From: Peltaster fructicola
Lineage: Eukaryota; Ascomycota; Dothideomycetes
Length of the DNA: 64,000 nucleotides
Direction of reading: 5' to 3'
Assembly: GCA_001592805.2 (NCBI GenBank)
Contig: CP051140.1
Location: forward strand, 186,001-250,000
Shown: positions 31,890-43,002 of the stretch, in pieces
Layout: the number at the start of each line of letters is the position of its first letter
Position numbering within the stretch: position 1 is the stretch's first letter
Position numbers and translations under genes: made by a program
The notes under the pieces: model-generated
Told to the model about the DNA's origin: nothing
Database searches by the model: none
The model's input: the letters and a program-made list of their open reading frames with translations, nothing else

Positions 31890-34619
31890 ATGGCATACAA
31901 GCCAGATCACATCACCACCTTTGACCCAACTCGTGTGATACAACCAATCTACACTGGTGGCGCGGTATCACTGACTGGCGATGGCAACATACTCGCAACT
32001 ACGCTGGACGAAGATGTCTTGATCTCGACTCTGTCACAAGGACAAGTGCTAGCTCGTGTCGAAGGAGATGGAGAGGCTATCACGACACTGGCATTGTCAC
32101 CAGATGCACAATGGCTGGTAACATGCTCTCGTTCACTGTCCATGCGAGTCTACAACCTACGGTCACATGGCGACGATAAGCAACAGATAGAGGCAACACT
32201 ATCGCGGACAATCAAACCGCACACAGCACCTGTGGTGACACTGGCGATCGATGCGACGAGTTCTTTGCTTGCGACTGGCGGAGCGGACGGGATAGTCAAG
32301 GTCTGGGACCTTCGTGGCGGTTTCACCACACATACATTCCATGGACATAGTGGTCTTGTGTCTGCGCTGCACTTCTTCGAGGTTGACCCAGCGGATGTCC
32401 CGGTGAAGAGCAAGAAGAGCAAGAAGGTCGTCCAGCAAGAGACTGAAGAAAGTACAACTGGCTACCGACTGGCGTCTGGTGACGAGGAGGGCAAGATCAG
32501 GATATGGGATCTTCACAAACGCAAGTGCTGCGCCGTGCTAGATTCTCATGTATCTGTTGTCCGAGGTCTACATTACTCTGCTCAGCGCGGTATACTGCTG
32601 TCGGGCAGTCGAGATAAGACTGTCGTTGTGTGGTCCTCTGCTACCTGGGAAGCTCGATCGACTGTGCCCATACTCGAGGACGTCGAAAGTGTTGGATTCA
32701 TAACTGATGGTCAGTACTTCTTTACAGGTGGTGAGCGAGGTCGACTTCGTGTGTGGACTGTCGCCACAGGTACAGAAACCACGACAGACCAAGAGCCGGG
32801 CGTAGAGACAGAAGCAATACTGCAAGTCCTCACCCATCCTGAGCTTCCATTCGTTCTTTCCATCCACGCAGATCAAGTCATGAAGCTGCATTCACTACAA
32901 CCTCTACTTTCAGCTAGTGGAGCTCAGATTCATCCTTTACCGATCCTGAGACAGATCTCGGGCACGCATGACGAAGTTATTGATCTTGCTTATGTTGGAA
33001 GGCAGAGAGACATTCTGGCCCTCGCCACTAATCTTGAGGATATTCGATTGGTGTCTTTGAACGACTCTAAGGATGCATACTTCGGTGCTGATATCGGCTT
33101 ACTTAAGGGCCATTCCGATATCATTATAACCATGGCAATAGATTGGTCGGGACACTGGCTAGCAACAGGAGCAAAGGACAACACTGCAAGACTCTGGAGA
33201 CTCGATTCCAAGAATTCCTCGTACGAATGTTATGCCACTTTCACAGGCCACGCCGAGAGTATTGGAGCGGTCGCGCTTCCCAATAGCACACCACAAGCTG
33301 ATTCTGCAGCATTTCAGAATCCTCTCGACCATTCACCGACCTTCCTGCTCACTGGATCGACAGACAAGACTGTGAAGAAATGGGACATCTCAGCTCAAGG
33401 CAAGAGTGTGAGAGCGAAGTGGACCCGCAAAGCACATGACAAGGACATCAACGCCTTGGCGACATCTTATGCAGGCACAAACCCACTCTTTGCATCAGCT
33501 AGTCAAGACAGGACTGTCAAGATCTGGGATGTCGAAGCTGGTGAAGCGGTCGCAGTGTTGCGCGGACACAAGAGAGGTGTATGGACAGTCGCATTCTCGC
33601 CACCACAAACACCCAACCTGACGACATCGCAAGCTGGAGGAGCGAGTGGCAGTAAGGGCATGATCTTGACTGGATCTGGAGACAAGACTGTACGGATCTG
33701 GAGCCTGACGGACTATACATGCATACGAACCTTCGAGGGTCATGCCAACAGCATACTGAAGGTTGTTTGGCTGCCGATAGTACGAGATGGAAATGTGCAC
33801 AGTCGAAAGGGCGTACAAGTGGCCTCTGCAGCCGGAGATGGTCTCGTCAAGGTTTGGGATGCAGAGAGTGGAGAGGTTTCGGCAACACTGGACAACCATA
33901 TTGACAGAGTCTGGGCATTAGCTGTGAAGCCATCGACCAACGACTCAGATCCTATCACCTTGGTTTCAGGCTCCGCAGACAGTACTATAACGTTCTGGAC
34001 AGACACTACAGAATCATCTGCGCAAGAGGCGACGACTCGCGCGACCGCAAGAGTCGAACAAGATCAAGAACTACAGAATCACATCCGGTCATCGAACTAT
34101 AGAGAGGCTATAGTGCTGGCTCTGCAGCTGAACCATCCCAAGAGGCTACTGGAGATCTTTACAAAGGTGGTTGACGGGCAGTCAGAGCCAGCAAGCTTCA
34201 TAGGCTCGCTCGCTGTTGACGACGCTTTACGGCAACTCAGCGATGGACAGCTGTGGTCGTTACTACAGCGTTGTCGAGATTGGAACGCCAATGCAAGGAC
34301 ATCGCAAGTTGCACAACGCATACTATGGTCCTTATTGCACATGTACCCGAAGGAGCATCTCCTACGCTTACGCTCGAAGAGAAAAGCACCTGAACCTAAG
34401 GTTGATACGGAGCTTACAGAAGCCATGGCCAATCTCACTACGGTCGACAAGCGAGCACAAAAGGAGAGCATGAAAGATGTCCTCGATGCTTTGAAGGCAT
34501 ACACTGAGAGGCACGACCAAAGACTTGCTAAGCTCGGCGAAGAGAGATTCGTGCTCACCTGGGCACTCCAAACCATGGACGGCTACAGTACTGATGTGAC
34601 GATGATCAATGGTTCATGA
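31890..34619 (+). CDS. UTP13: U3 snoRNP / SSU processome protein Utp13
   Basis: WD40 protein of the UTP-B module of the small-subunit processome, needed in the nucleolus for early 18S rRNA processing (yeast Utp13, human TBL3). Intronless, 909 residues. Two tandem WD40 propellers fill residues 1-700, with clear repeats such as TGGADGIVKVWDLRGG, SGSRDKTVVVWSS, TGAKDNTARLWRLD, TGSTDKTVKKWDIS, ASQDRTVKIWDVE and GSGDKTVRIWSL. The C-terminal 180 residues are helical and begin HIRSSNYREAIVLALQLNHP, matching the Utp13-specific domain. The ATG at 31890 (caacATGg) opens the first propeller directly. Its stop is 8 bp from the stop of convergent RSA4. Confidence 0.92.
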   Translation: MAYKPDHITTFDPTRVIQPIYTGGAVSLTGDGNILATTLDEDVLISTLSQGQVLARVEGDGEAITTLALSPDAQWLVTCSRSLSMRVYNLRSHGDDKQQIEATLSRTIKPHTAPVVTLAIDATSSLLATGGADGIVKVWDLRGGFTTHTFHGHSGLVSALHFFEVDPADVPVKSKKSKKVVQQETEESTTGYRLASGDEEGKIRIWDLHKRKCCAVLDSHVSVVRGLHYSAQRGILLSGSRDKTVVVWSSATWEARSTVPILEDVESVGFITDGQYFFTGGERGRLRVWTVATGTETTTDQEPGVETEAILQVLTHPELPFVLSIHADQVMKLHSLQPLLSASGAQIHPLPILRQISGTHDEVIDLAYVGRQRDILALATNLEDIRLVSLNDSKDAYFGADIGLLKGHSDIIITMAIDWSGHWLATGAKDNTARLWRLDSKNSSYECYATFTGHAESIGAVALPNSTPQADSAAFQNPLDHSPTFLLTGSTDKTVKKWDISAQGKSVRAKWTRKAHDKDINALATSYAGTNPLFASASQDRTVKIWDVEAGEAVAVLRGHKRGVWTVAFSPPQTPNLTTSQAGGASGSKGMILTGSGDKTVRIWSLTDYTCIRTFEGHANSILKVVWLPIVRDGNVHSRKGVQVASAAGDGLVKVWDAESGEVSATLDNHIDRVWALAVKPSTNDSDPITLVSGSADSTITFWTDTTESSAQEATTRATARVEQDQELQNHIRSSNYREAIVLALQLNHPKRLLEIFTKVVDGQSEPASFIGSLAVDDALRQLSDGQLWSLLQRCRDWNANARTSQVAQRILWSLLHMYPKEHLLRLRSKRKAPEPKVDTELTEAMANLTTVDKRAQKESMKDVLDALKAYTERHDQRLAKLGEERFVLTWALQTMDGYSTDVTMINGS

Positions 34620-34627
34620 GCAGCACT

Positions 34628-36175
34628 TCAGTGCCGCCATATCCTTACAGCCTTATCTTGTCCTCCACTACCGACACGATCGCCATCAGGGGACCAGTCT
34701 ACAGCGAAGACTTCATCCTGATGACCAGGTAAATTCTCCTTGAGTGTCGCAGACCGCACATCCCAAGCCTTGAGAGTTGTGTCCTTGCTACAGCTGACGA
34801 GAAGTCTACTGTCTGGGCTGAATGCACACTGGTAGACAGCACCAACGTGACCACGAAGTGTTGAAAGGTACTTACCGTCCTGGGCTTGCCACAGCTTGAC
34901 ATGGTTGTCAAACCCGGCTGAAGCTATCAGAGTACCATCAGGAGAAAACGCAACATGATTGACCTGCTTCTGATGGCCGAACATCCGTTGCAACGGCTTC
35001 GTTGAGCTGGATGGTGCCCAAAGATACATGGTGCAGTCATCACTCGCGCTGACAAGCCGCTCGATGCCACCAGCTGGCTTGAGAGCAGCAAGATACCGCT
35101 CCTTGGCTTTTTTGCGCTTCGCGTCAGCATCAGCGGGCACGTCTTTTCGACCTTTGTGGTCGAAGTAGCCAGTACGTATAACGTGATCTGTGGATAATGC
35201 AAGATGATTTACCCAGTGCGCATGAGCAGACAATGTGTTGAGCAATGTGCCTTTGGTGGGATCCCAGATCTTGATGGTCTTATCATGTGAGGCAGTGTAG
35301 ATAACACCGTCTCCTTGACCACCCCATCGTAAGCAGGTAACGCTGCCTTTGTGTCCAGTCAAAGAAAAGTCCGTATGTCCTCCCACAGCATCCCATATCC
35401 GAATTGTATAGTCTCGTGAGGCAGAAGCAAGTCTCGGTCTTCCTGGTTGTCGCAGATGATATGGCTCCCACGCTATGCTTGTGATCCACTTTGTGTGTCC
35501 CTTGAAGGGATTGCCAAGTGGCTTGCCAGTCGTAGGATCCCACAACCTCACTGTGTTGTCCATGCTACCAGTTGCTAAAGACTTCTCATCTGGTGACCAT
35601 GCTACGGCGAGCACCCAGCCAGTGTGGCCCTTCAATGTGTACATTGGCGTACCAGTCTCACAGTCCCATATTCGCGCAGTATTGTCACCGCTTCCGGTCG
35701 CTAATCTTGAGGATGATGCTGGAGAGAAAGAGGTTGCCAATATACTCGAGCCATGTCCTGCTATGCTTGCAGAGCACCGCGTGACTGCCTTGACTCTGAA
35801 GACCGCTTCTGCTCTTGTAGGAATGTTGAGGAGAGTCTCTGTTGTGATGTCGCCATTGACATATGCTTTGATGATCGCATCTGCGTCGAACTCGCCGCTG
35901 CCATCTTGTAGAGGGTTGTAGAAGCGATACGGTAGACGCTCGTCTGGTTTCGTCTGCCCGAGAAGTGTGTTGAGAAGGAGAGAGAGGTTCTTGGGACTGA
36001 GGTCGGCAAGAGAGACAGTCACGACAGGACCTTGCAAAGCTCCTGTATCTGCATCTCTGAATTGAATTCGCTGAAGTCCCTCTGGCGCTTCTCGAGGTGG
36101 TGAGACCTGTTCGCGCGCTCGTGCTGCCGCAGCAGTCTTGACCCGCTTCGAAGGTGGAGGGATGACTGTCGCCAT
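34628..36175 (-). CDS. RSA4: 60S ribosome assembly factor Rsa4/NLE1
   Basis: Assembly factor of the pre-60S particle, released by the AAA ATPase Rea1/Midasin (yeast Rsa4, animal Notchless NLE1). Intronless, 515 residues. The N-terminal NLE (ubiquitin-like MIDO) domain spans about 30-110 and includes VSLADLSPKNLSLLLNTLLG and the ERLPYRFY stretch. An eight-bladed WD40 propeller follows, with repeats such as TGSGDNTARIWDCETG, TGSMDNTVRLWDPTTG, SASRDYTIRIWD and SASDDCTMYLWAP. It ends GGQDKAVRIWRH, as in the family. A lysine-rich insert (ADAKRKKAKERYLAAL) sits between blades 5 and 6, a known feature of Rsa4. Confidence 0.93.
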   Translation of the reverse strand: MATVIPPPSKRVKTAAAARAREQVSPPREAPEGLQRIQFRDADTGALQGPVVTVSLADLSPKNLSLLLNTLLGQTKPDERLPYRFYNPLQDGSGEFDADAIIKAYVNGDITTETLLNIPTRAEAVFRVKAVTRCSASIAGHGSSILATSFSPASSSRLATGSGDNTARIWDCETGTPMYTLKGHTGWVLAVAWSPDEKSLATGSMDNTVRLWDPTTGKPLGNPFKGHTKWITSIAWEPYHLRQPGRPRLASASRDYTIRIWDAVGGHTDFSLTGHKGSVTCLRWGGQGDGVIYTASHDKTIKIWDPTKGTLLNTLSAHAHWVNHLALSTDHVIRTGYFDHKGRKDVPADADAKRKKAKERYLAALKPAGGIERLVSASDDCTMYLWAPSSSTKPLQRMFGHQKQVNHVAFSPDGTLIASAGFDNHVKLWQAQDGKYLSTLRGHVGAVYQCAFSPDSRLLVSCSKDTTLKAWDVRSATLKENLPGHQDEVFAVDWSPDGDRVGSGGQDKAVRIWRH

Positions 36176-37308
36176 AGCGTGCGGGATGTGAGGGTTTGGG
36201 TGGTTCGTGCTAGAAGTGTTCTCTCGTTGTTGATGTGATTATTTCTTTAGCAACGTGCGGAACCATGCCGCTCGACGTCAGATTCGTCTTGTCATCCGGG
36301 TATGTACTCACTCACTACATGGACTTCTTAGTGACCACCAATCACGCACGCACAGTGTATCTATGCTGTGCCTGACTATGCTGCTTGCATGTATGGTCAG
36401 TCGGGGGCTAGCAGTCGCCTCGAGCACTTATCGAGTGGCCTATCAATGCGATCCTCGCAGTTCCTGCTTAACGATCGTACACTTCACTGCCCACGATCCC
36501 TATCTATCACGACGAGCGGCCTACATTGCTTATACAGCGTGCTGATCTCGACGATCGCGAAGCCTCTACGTCCATACGCTCCGGCATCAACAGCTATGCT
36601 GGAGAGGCTTGAGACACGGGACAGGCTACGCTGGAGACTGGTACTGATCAGAGTGTTGTTTCCTGCATGCCTCTTACAGACTGACTCTAGACATACTCCG
36701 GTTTACGACGTTGCGGCAGGATGGAGGTGAGTGTGCAGTACACCATTTGCTGGCGTCACAAACCTAGTCTCGCGGCATTGCGATCAACGTATTGATGTCA
36801 ACAGGCTTGCAAGGTACTTGCGGCTGTCAGAGGCTGTTAGGCTCCATTAGTGATGCAATCAGCTTCAATCGTGACCAGTTGAATAACAGCATAGCGGACT
36901 CATGTACGACTGGCGCAATCAGGCAGCACGTCATCGAGAACTAGAAATCTCATGACGGAACAACATATTCTCGGTACTGCTGCTTCGTAGGAACCGCAGT
37001 TGTGGCAAGAGTCTATGGTGTCCGCTCTTTCCAGTCACGACACATTCACGATCTTATCGTGGTGTCAGCTATGATGTGGACTTCTCATTGCGAGTATGTC
37101 AATTCACATCGCGCCAAGGTGGGTGCTCCATTTTCCATGGGCGTGCGACCAAGATAATGAACAATCGCCTCGACAACCCGCGTACGGCACGGGCCACACA
37201 AACGAGACACCCAGCACAGAAACCTCACTTCTCCAACAAATCCTCGGGCAGCATTACTTCTCATAGTGCTCCCGCGGCATATCGAGAAAGATCAGCAGAG
37301 ACAGCACA
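36176..37308. other. intergenic between RSA4 and BTB gene
   Basis: About 1.1 kb holding the RSA4 promoter and the BTB-gene promoter. There are several short plus-strand frames of irregular composition (up to 120 codons, 36368-36730) and none has a domain. Confidence 0.45.
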
Positions 37309-38060
37309 ATGTCTAAGAGAGCCGCAGAGGACGTTTGTGATCCAAGAGCGCCCAAGAGAATGGCTTTGAGGTAATGCAACCTGGAAAATTGAAGCTTTCA
37401 ACATATCTGATGACTTCATACAGTCTTGGTCCTGATCTCATTACGATCAAAGTGGGAACACAGCAGCAATCGTACTGTATCCACAGTCAGCTGCTATGCG
37501 CGGACTCTCAATTCTTCAGATCTGCGACCAAGAAGGAATGGAAGGAAGGACAAAACCGAGAGATTGCATTGCCAGAAGACACTACTGAGGTGTTCGACAT
37601 CTACATACAATGGCTTTACCAGAAAAAGATCCTTTGCCAGATCGACGACAGCAATCCTGTTGACAAAGAGGTGTCGGACCAGTACCGACTGCTCATCGAT
37701 GTCTTCATCTTCGGCGACAAAGTTCAGGATATCCCACTAAAGGATGCCACGATCAATGCGCTCTGCAATCTATCTGACCTGCGCAATGAAAAGAACTTAT
37801 GCATCGACCCTACGGGTGTGAACGTCACGCGCGCATACAGAGGTACCATGCCCGGATCCCCTCTACGCAAGTTCTTCGCCACTCTTTATTCCTGGTTTAC
37901 GCTGCCAAGTTGGTCAACGAAGGAATGTCCGGTCGAATTGAAAGACGCTGTTCTGGTTGCATTGCTAAGCAGACGCGTCGCGACGCCTCCATGGTGGCAG
38001 TGGCAACCGTGCTCCATGCACGAGCATATCGAATCGTATATTTGTCCTGTGGAGGACTGA
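37309..38060 (+). CDS. BTB/POZ domain protein
   Basis: Small BTB protein of the kind greatly expanded in filamentous fungi, often proposed as cullin-3 adaptors or scaffolds. Two exons: 37309-37370 and 37424-38060, intron 53 nt with a CTGATGAC branch region; about 232 residues. The N-terminus MSKRAAEDVCDPRAPKRMAL looks like a nuclear signal. The BTB core then reads SLGPDLITIKVG, CIHSQLLCADSQFFRSA, EGQNREIALPEDTTEVFDIYIQWLYQ, in the normal order. The spliced start was preferred over the open frame that begins at 37374, because that frame runs through the intron. The function beyond protein binding cannot be told. Confidence 0.75.
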
Positions 38061-38402
38061 TCCAGGAAGCAATCTTGGACTTCGTGCAGCGCTACACCAA
38101 GGTATCTTGCTTGAGGAGTGCAAGCCAGCCATCAAGAGCAAGCTAGGACATCTGATTCATTTCCAAAGCCTGGATGCGTATGCGAAAGCTCGGGCACAAG
38201 GATTTGCAGTAGAACTATCTACACATGGTCGGAAGGCGTGCATGTTTGTGAGAAGAATGATACAAGTGTCTAACTCTGCCCAGCATCTTCGATGGTAGCG
38301 CCTTCCACTTGCGTCTCCATCTTTACAATTCCCCATCCCTTCTTAATCCGTTCCTCTCCGACCTCTTCCTTCTACGTGCGCAGGTCTCATCTTCCTCACA
38401 AC
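38061..38402. other. BTB 3' flank and MSH4 promoter
   Basis: About 340 bp. A frame in another phase runs through 37799-38146 but only as a shadow of the BTB gene. No separate gene is supported. Confidence 0.4.
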
Positions 38403-41039
38403 ATGCCTATCAATTCAGTTGCGGCTCCGACTCCGTCTGTAGCGACCATGTCTCGCCCAGGCACTAGCCATCGATATGTCACAAGACCAGGAACATCACG
38501 ACCACGCTCGGCAGTGTCGACCCTTGGCGTCGAAAATCAAGAGATCATTTGTGCCGTCAGTGAGTCACGAGGCATTTCGCCAGTCGTCGGAATCTCCTTC
38601 CTCAATCTCGATACTGGTGAGGCGGTCATGAGCCAAATCAACGACAGCCAGACATTCGTCAGGACAGTACACAAGCTTGCAGTCTTCAATCCGTCAATCG
38701 TCCTTATCGTCTCCAGCGCGGCGGAATCGAAGTCGAAGCTATTCAGCATTCTTCAGGACAGTCTGAACGATATCGAGGGCGACATCGTCCTGCTAGATCG
38801 TAGATACTGGGCAGAGTCGACAGGTCTTGAGTACCTGGAGAAGCTCGCCTTTCGAGAAGACCTTGAAGCACTCAAGACAGCTGTCAGTGGCAACTACTAT
38901 GCTGTCTGCTGCTTCGGCGCGGTATGTGCGACGACCACTCTTTGACTTTGCTGACATGATCAGGTCCTACGATACATCGAGCTTGGCTTGTGCAAGACAT
39001 TTCCCTACCACTCCCTGCGCATCAAGTACGAGCCAGCAGAAGGGTGTATGATGATCGACGTAGCCACCATCCGCGCCCTTGAGCTCGTCCAGAACCTCAC
39101 CCACATCAAGTCGAGGGAATGCTTGTTTGGTTTGCTCAACGAGACACTGACACCCATGGGTGCAAGACTGCTACGAAGTAGCGTCCTTCAACCTCTCACC
39201 AACGCCGAGACCCTTGCCGCACGTTATGAGACAGTGGAGGAGCTCGGCACCAAGGAAGAGATGTTTCTAGCAGTCCGCACTGCACTAAAGCCGTTCCTGG
39301 ATGTCGATCGAACACTCACACAACTGATTCTCATACCGACGCAGTCGTCTCTGTTAAGCACAGAGCAGGCCATCAACCAGGTCCTCATGCTCAAACAGTA
39401 TATCAGCCTCATTCGGCCAGTCTACGATGCAACCATGGGCACTACAGCTTCTTTGTTGAAAGAGATTCACCTGCTATGTGCTCCGAAGAATATCTTGCCA
39501 ACGCAGACTCTGGTCAACGAAGTCCTCAACACAGATGCAACATTTGCAAGCAAGTCTCTTGAGCTTCGTAATCAGAGAACCTATGCTGTCAAATCAGGAG
39601 TCAATGGCATGCTTGATATCGCTCGACAGACTTACAAGGAGACTATGGGAGATGCGATGCGCTACATCAGCGATCTAGCTGATGAGCATGATCTGGCGCT
39701 GCAGACAAAGTTCGACAATGCCAGACGCTTCTACATGCGTATTGGCCGTGAGGATCTCGAGGCTCGCACCTTGCCGACGGTCTTCGTCAACGTCTTTCGC
39801 AAGAAGGAATGGATCGAATGTCAGACCTTGGAGCTGCTGAAGCTGAATCAGAGAATGTCGGACTCTCATTCTGAAGCAATCTCGATGAGCGACAAGTCCA
39901 TCCAGGAGCTGATCGTCAAGGTACGAGAGCACATTGCACCTCTTTTCAAGATCTGCGAGGGCGTTGCGATGCTCGACATGCTGGCTTCCTTCGCACAATT
40001 GGCCAGCACTCACGGGTATACTCGACCACAGCTCAATGCTACACTGGCGCTCAAGACAAGCAAGCATCCCATACGTGCGAAGATGCAAGGGACGCAGCAT
40101 GTCCCCAACGATGTCTACGCTACCCAGCAGAAACGCTTCCACATCGTTACAGGATGCAACATGAGCGGAAAGAGCACTTACATCCGTTCAATCGCACTGA
40201 TCACGATCATGGCCCAGGTCGGGAGTTTCGTGCCTGCTGACTTCGCATCAATTGCAGTTCGTCATCAGCTACTAGCTAGAGTATCAACCGACGACAGCAT
40301 CGAGGCCAATGTGTCAACCTTTGCTGCCGAAATGCGAGAAGCTGCATTCATCCTTAACAATGTCGATCGTGAGAGCATGGTCATTGTTGATGAGCTCGGA
40401 AGAGGCACGAGCACAAGAGATGGTCTGGCTATTGCCATTGCCATCGCGGAAGCATTGATCGAGAGTCGTGCACTGGTGTAGTTCGCCTCGCACTTCCACG
40501 AGCTTGCTAGTGTGCTTGCTGAGCGGAATGGTGTCGTTAATTGTCATCTGGCTGTCGACAACTCGAGAGCCGACAAGATCGAGATGCTCTATCGAGTCAC
40601 ACCAGGTGCCGTACAGGATCGGCACTACGGCATCAAGCTTGCTAAAGTGTTGCCAATCCCAGCAGTTGTGATTGAGACAGCCGAACTAGTGTCGTCGACC
40701 CTGGAGCAGATGAACCAACGACGACCAACCATGTCCCTGGCTATTATCACCGCGAGGAAGCGGAAGCTCTTGTTGAACCTGCAGGAGCACCTCACACAGG
40801 CTCGGGATAGTGGCATAGATGGTCCCGAGCTGACCACGTGGCTGACGCAGCTGCAGCGCGAGTTTGTGGTCCAGATGTCCATCCTTGATGACGAGGAGCG
40901 AAAGCTCGTCGGAGATCAGTCCGAAGCAGTACTTGAGACTGAGCTCGATGGTGAAGTTGTTATCGAGTCCATCGAGCAAGATGTCGATATGCATCATCCT
41001 CCGGGCTCTTCTACGAGCATCATCTTCCCAAGTGATTGA
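38403..41039 (+). CDS. MSH4: meiotic MutS homologue MSH4 with one in-frame TAG
   Basis: MutS-family protein that pairs with MSH5 to stabilise crossover intermediates in meiosis; it has no N-terminal mismatch-recognition domain. Two exons: 38403-38921 and 38964-41039, intron 42 nt; the full frame would be about 864 residues. The clamp/lever region is followed by the ATPase: Walker A TGCNMSGKSTYIRSIAL near residue 568, ST.AAEMREAAFIL, and Walker B VIVDELGRGTSTRDG. At 40479-40481 a TAG interrupts the frame (codon 679), between ESRALV and FASHFHELASVLAERNG; homologues are expected to have Trp there. The remaining 185 codons are intact and clearly MSH4-like. This is either a nonsense mutation, a base error or an mRNA editing site. 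Confidence 0.88.
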
Positions 41040-41395
41040 GGTAAGGGGGCCAAGAGTGGAGGCAGTTCAGAAAAATAAGCTTCCGAGAAGTGCCAAGGGC
41101 ATGAAGCTTGAAATGCAGCGTGGCTGAGACATCATCTCACCGATCAGACACACAAGGTCTTGGAGTGACCTGTAGAACACACTCGATGCATTTATAATCA
41201 TCAAAATCAGTTGTGCCTAGATGTACCGACAGGCGCTGCACAAAAGTCTCTTTCATGCGACAAGGAATGGCTCCATCGACGGACATCGATTCTTCGATCG
41301 ACAGGATCAGTTGAGTACTCTCCTTATTGATCAAGCAAGCTGATTGTCGTGCATCCCGGCAGCTGTGGGGAGAGCAAACTGGGCTTGAAGTCTTG
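41040..41395. other. spacer between convergent MSH4 and GPI-protein genes
   Basis: About 350 bp of 3' flanks. A minus-strand frame at 41137-41409 shows no domain and lies downstream of the GPI-protein stop. No gene is supported. Confidence 0.45.
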
Positions 41396-42079
41396 TCATA
41401 GCATTGCACCTATGACTGGCATTGCCACGACAGCGACACTTGCTGGCCAATTTCTCTGCCCAGCAGCTCTCGAAGATGAGGCTGGTGCGACAGTGTTTGC
41501 AGTAGGACTCGTCGTGATTGCCAGGCTCGTTCCTGCAGCAGCGGATGTCGAAACGGCAACATTTGCGGTGCTGGTACTCAATGCTGGCGAGACTGCGCCT
41601 GTCGATATCGTTGTTGAAGCAAGCAATGCGGCGGTCGTAGAGACTGTACTGCTGCTCAAAGCATACGAGGCCAGTGCCAGACTACTGCTGCAGAACGAAT
41701 CCTCAATCAGTGGCTTGTAGGTTGACGAGTACGTCTGTAGAGTGGCCGATGTCGGTCGAGATCCCATACTCTCTGCAGCAGACTTGCCAAGTGCAAGGTA
41801 GTAGTTGCACACGACAACTGCAACTTGGTAGGAAGTGAGGCTACTGGCACCAAGGCCGCTCCTGTCACAAGCAACGCACAAGTCCAGTGTAGTAACAGTC
41901 CCGAGAACGTCCTCTTGCGTGTTGCAATAGCAGCTAGGGCTGGGATTGGAGCCGCACGAGGCAAGCTGAGAATCGTAAGTCTGGCAATTGTTCGAGCAGT
42001 CGTCGGGTGTGCAAGTGTCCGGCACAGTTCCGGTGACAAGAGCCACCGAAGCGATTATCGTGAGGATGATGGCCTTCAT
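41396..42079 (-). CDS. secreted cysteine-rich, probably GPI-anchored surface protein
   Basis: Intronless, 227 residues. A signal peptide (MKAIILTIIASVALVTG) leads into a Cys-rich domain with about 11 cysteines (CTPDDCSNNCQ, SCGSNPSPSCYCN, LDLCVACDRSG, VVVCNYY, SFCSSS). Then comes a Ser/Thr/Ala-rich stretch (about 140-205) suited to O-mannosylation. The end is hydrophobic (WPASVAVVAMPVIGAML), with small residues (SSSRAAGQ) ahead of it that fit a GPI attachment site. The overall plan is that of fungal cell-wall mannoproteins. It resembles CFEM-like or 'extracellular matrix' proteins only in layout; I cannot assign it to the CFEM family. Confidence 0.8.
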   Translation of the reverse strand: MKAIILTIIASVALVTGTVPDTCTPDDCSNNCQTYDSQLASCGSNPSPSCYCNTQEDVLGTVTTLDLCVACDRSGLGASSLTSYQVAVVVCNYYLALGKSAAESMGSRPTSATLQTYSSTYKPLIEDSFCSSSLALASYALSSSTVSTTAALLASTTISTGAVSPALSTSTANVAVSTSAAAGTSLAITTSPTANTVAPASSSRAAGQRNWPASVAVVAMPVIGAML

Positions 42080-43002
42080 CGTGAGTCATACAGACACAGA
42101 GAGGGCTAGTGAGTAGAAGTATGATGAGGTAGATGAACGGTGCCAAAGGACATCTCGACGTATTTGTACCCGGGGAGCAGAGCACTCTCGCGCCCCGTTG
42201 AGGAGCGAATGTCTCAGGCATGCTGGGATTGATGTACTGTCTGCATTAGTCGAAGCTCTGCAAGCCACAATGAGTGCCATTGGCATGAGACAAGTCAACA
42301 AGACGAAGTTAGTCAACAAATCCCAGACAGGCTGAATACGGGATCAAGTGATCTCGCTACGCAGCCGTCCGGTTGGGTCGCCAGCAAACAGTGCTATTGA
42401 TAATGGCATTCACGACGTGGCGATCGCTATGCTCACGAGGCTGAACGATCTTTCAGACCGACTGGAACTCTAGGTTACGGTGTATCCGTAAGTGTTATTC
42501 AGACCGACATTCGTCCATCTCTGCAATGCTTACCTTTCACAGCAGTCTTTGTCGAGACGTGCGTGGTTGATTAGTGGCACCTCCGACTTGCAGCTGATGG
42601 TTCTCAAGTGCCGCTTCGAGACATGTCAGCGTCGAATCTGCTGACTCGCGAAGAGCAAGTTCCAGTCACACTCAATACGTGTGTGAGGCAGAAGCTTGCT
42701 AGAGAGCCGATTGTGAGAGTTCGTAGGCCATGCGGACTGCTTGCAACGGTTTTGAACAAGCGCAACAGCTCCTGAGGATAGCAATGCAGTCGCGAGCAGG
42801 ATAACATCAGGCGATCGACGACGAGCTCAGTCTCAGGCTGTCTGCGTGGAAGTATGCTGCAAGTAATGAGATGAAGTAGAGAGTAGACTCAGTACCAAGA
42901 CTCATGACGCACTTCGTTCCGCGGAAGTGCTTGCTCGGCTCGATCTACGACTGACTTCATGCTTGACCATCAACAATACCTCAGACCCACCATCACAACG
43001 AC
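42080..43002. promoter_or_regulatory. divergent region, GPI-protein / parvulin
   Basis: About 920 bp between divergent start codons. Short frames only; nothing recognisable apart from the expected promoters. Confidence 0.4.

Noticed and set aside
40479-40490. Programmed stop-codon read-through of MSH4
   Set aside because: The context TAG TTC G does not match the known CTA-type read-through signal; editing or mutation explains the expected Trp better.
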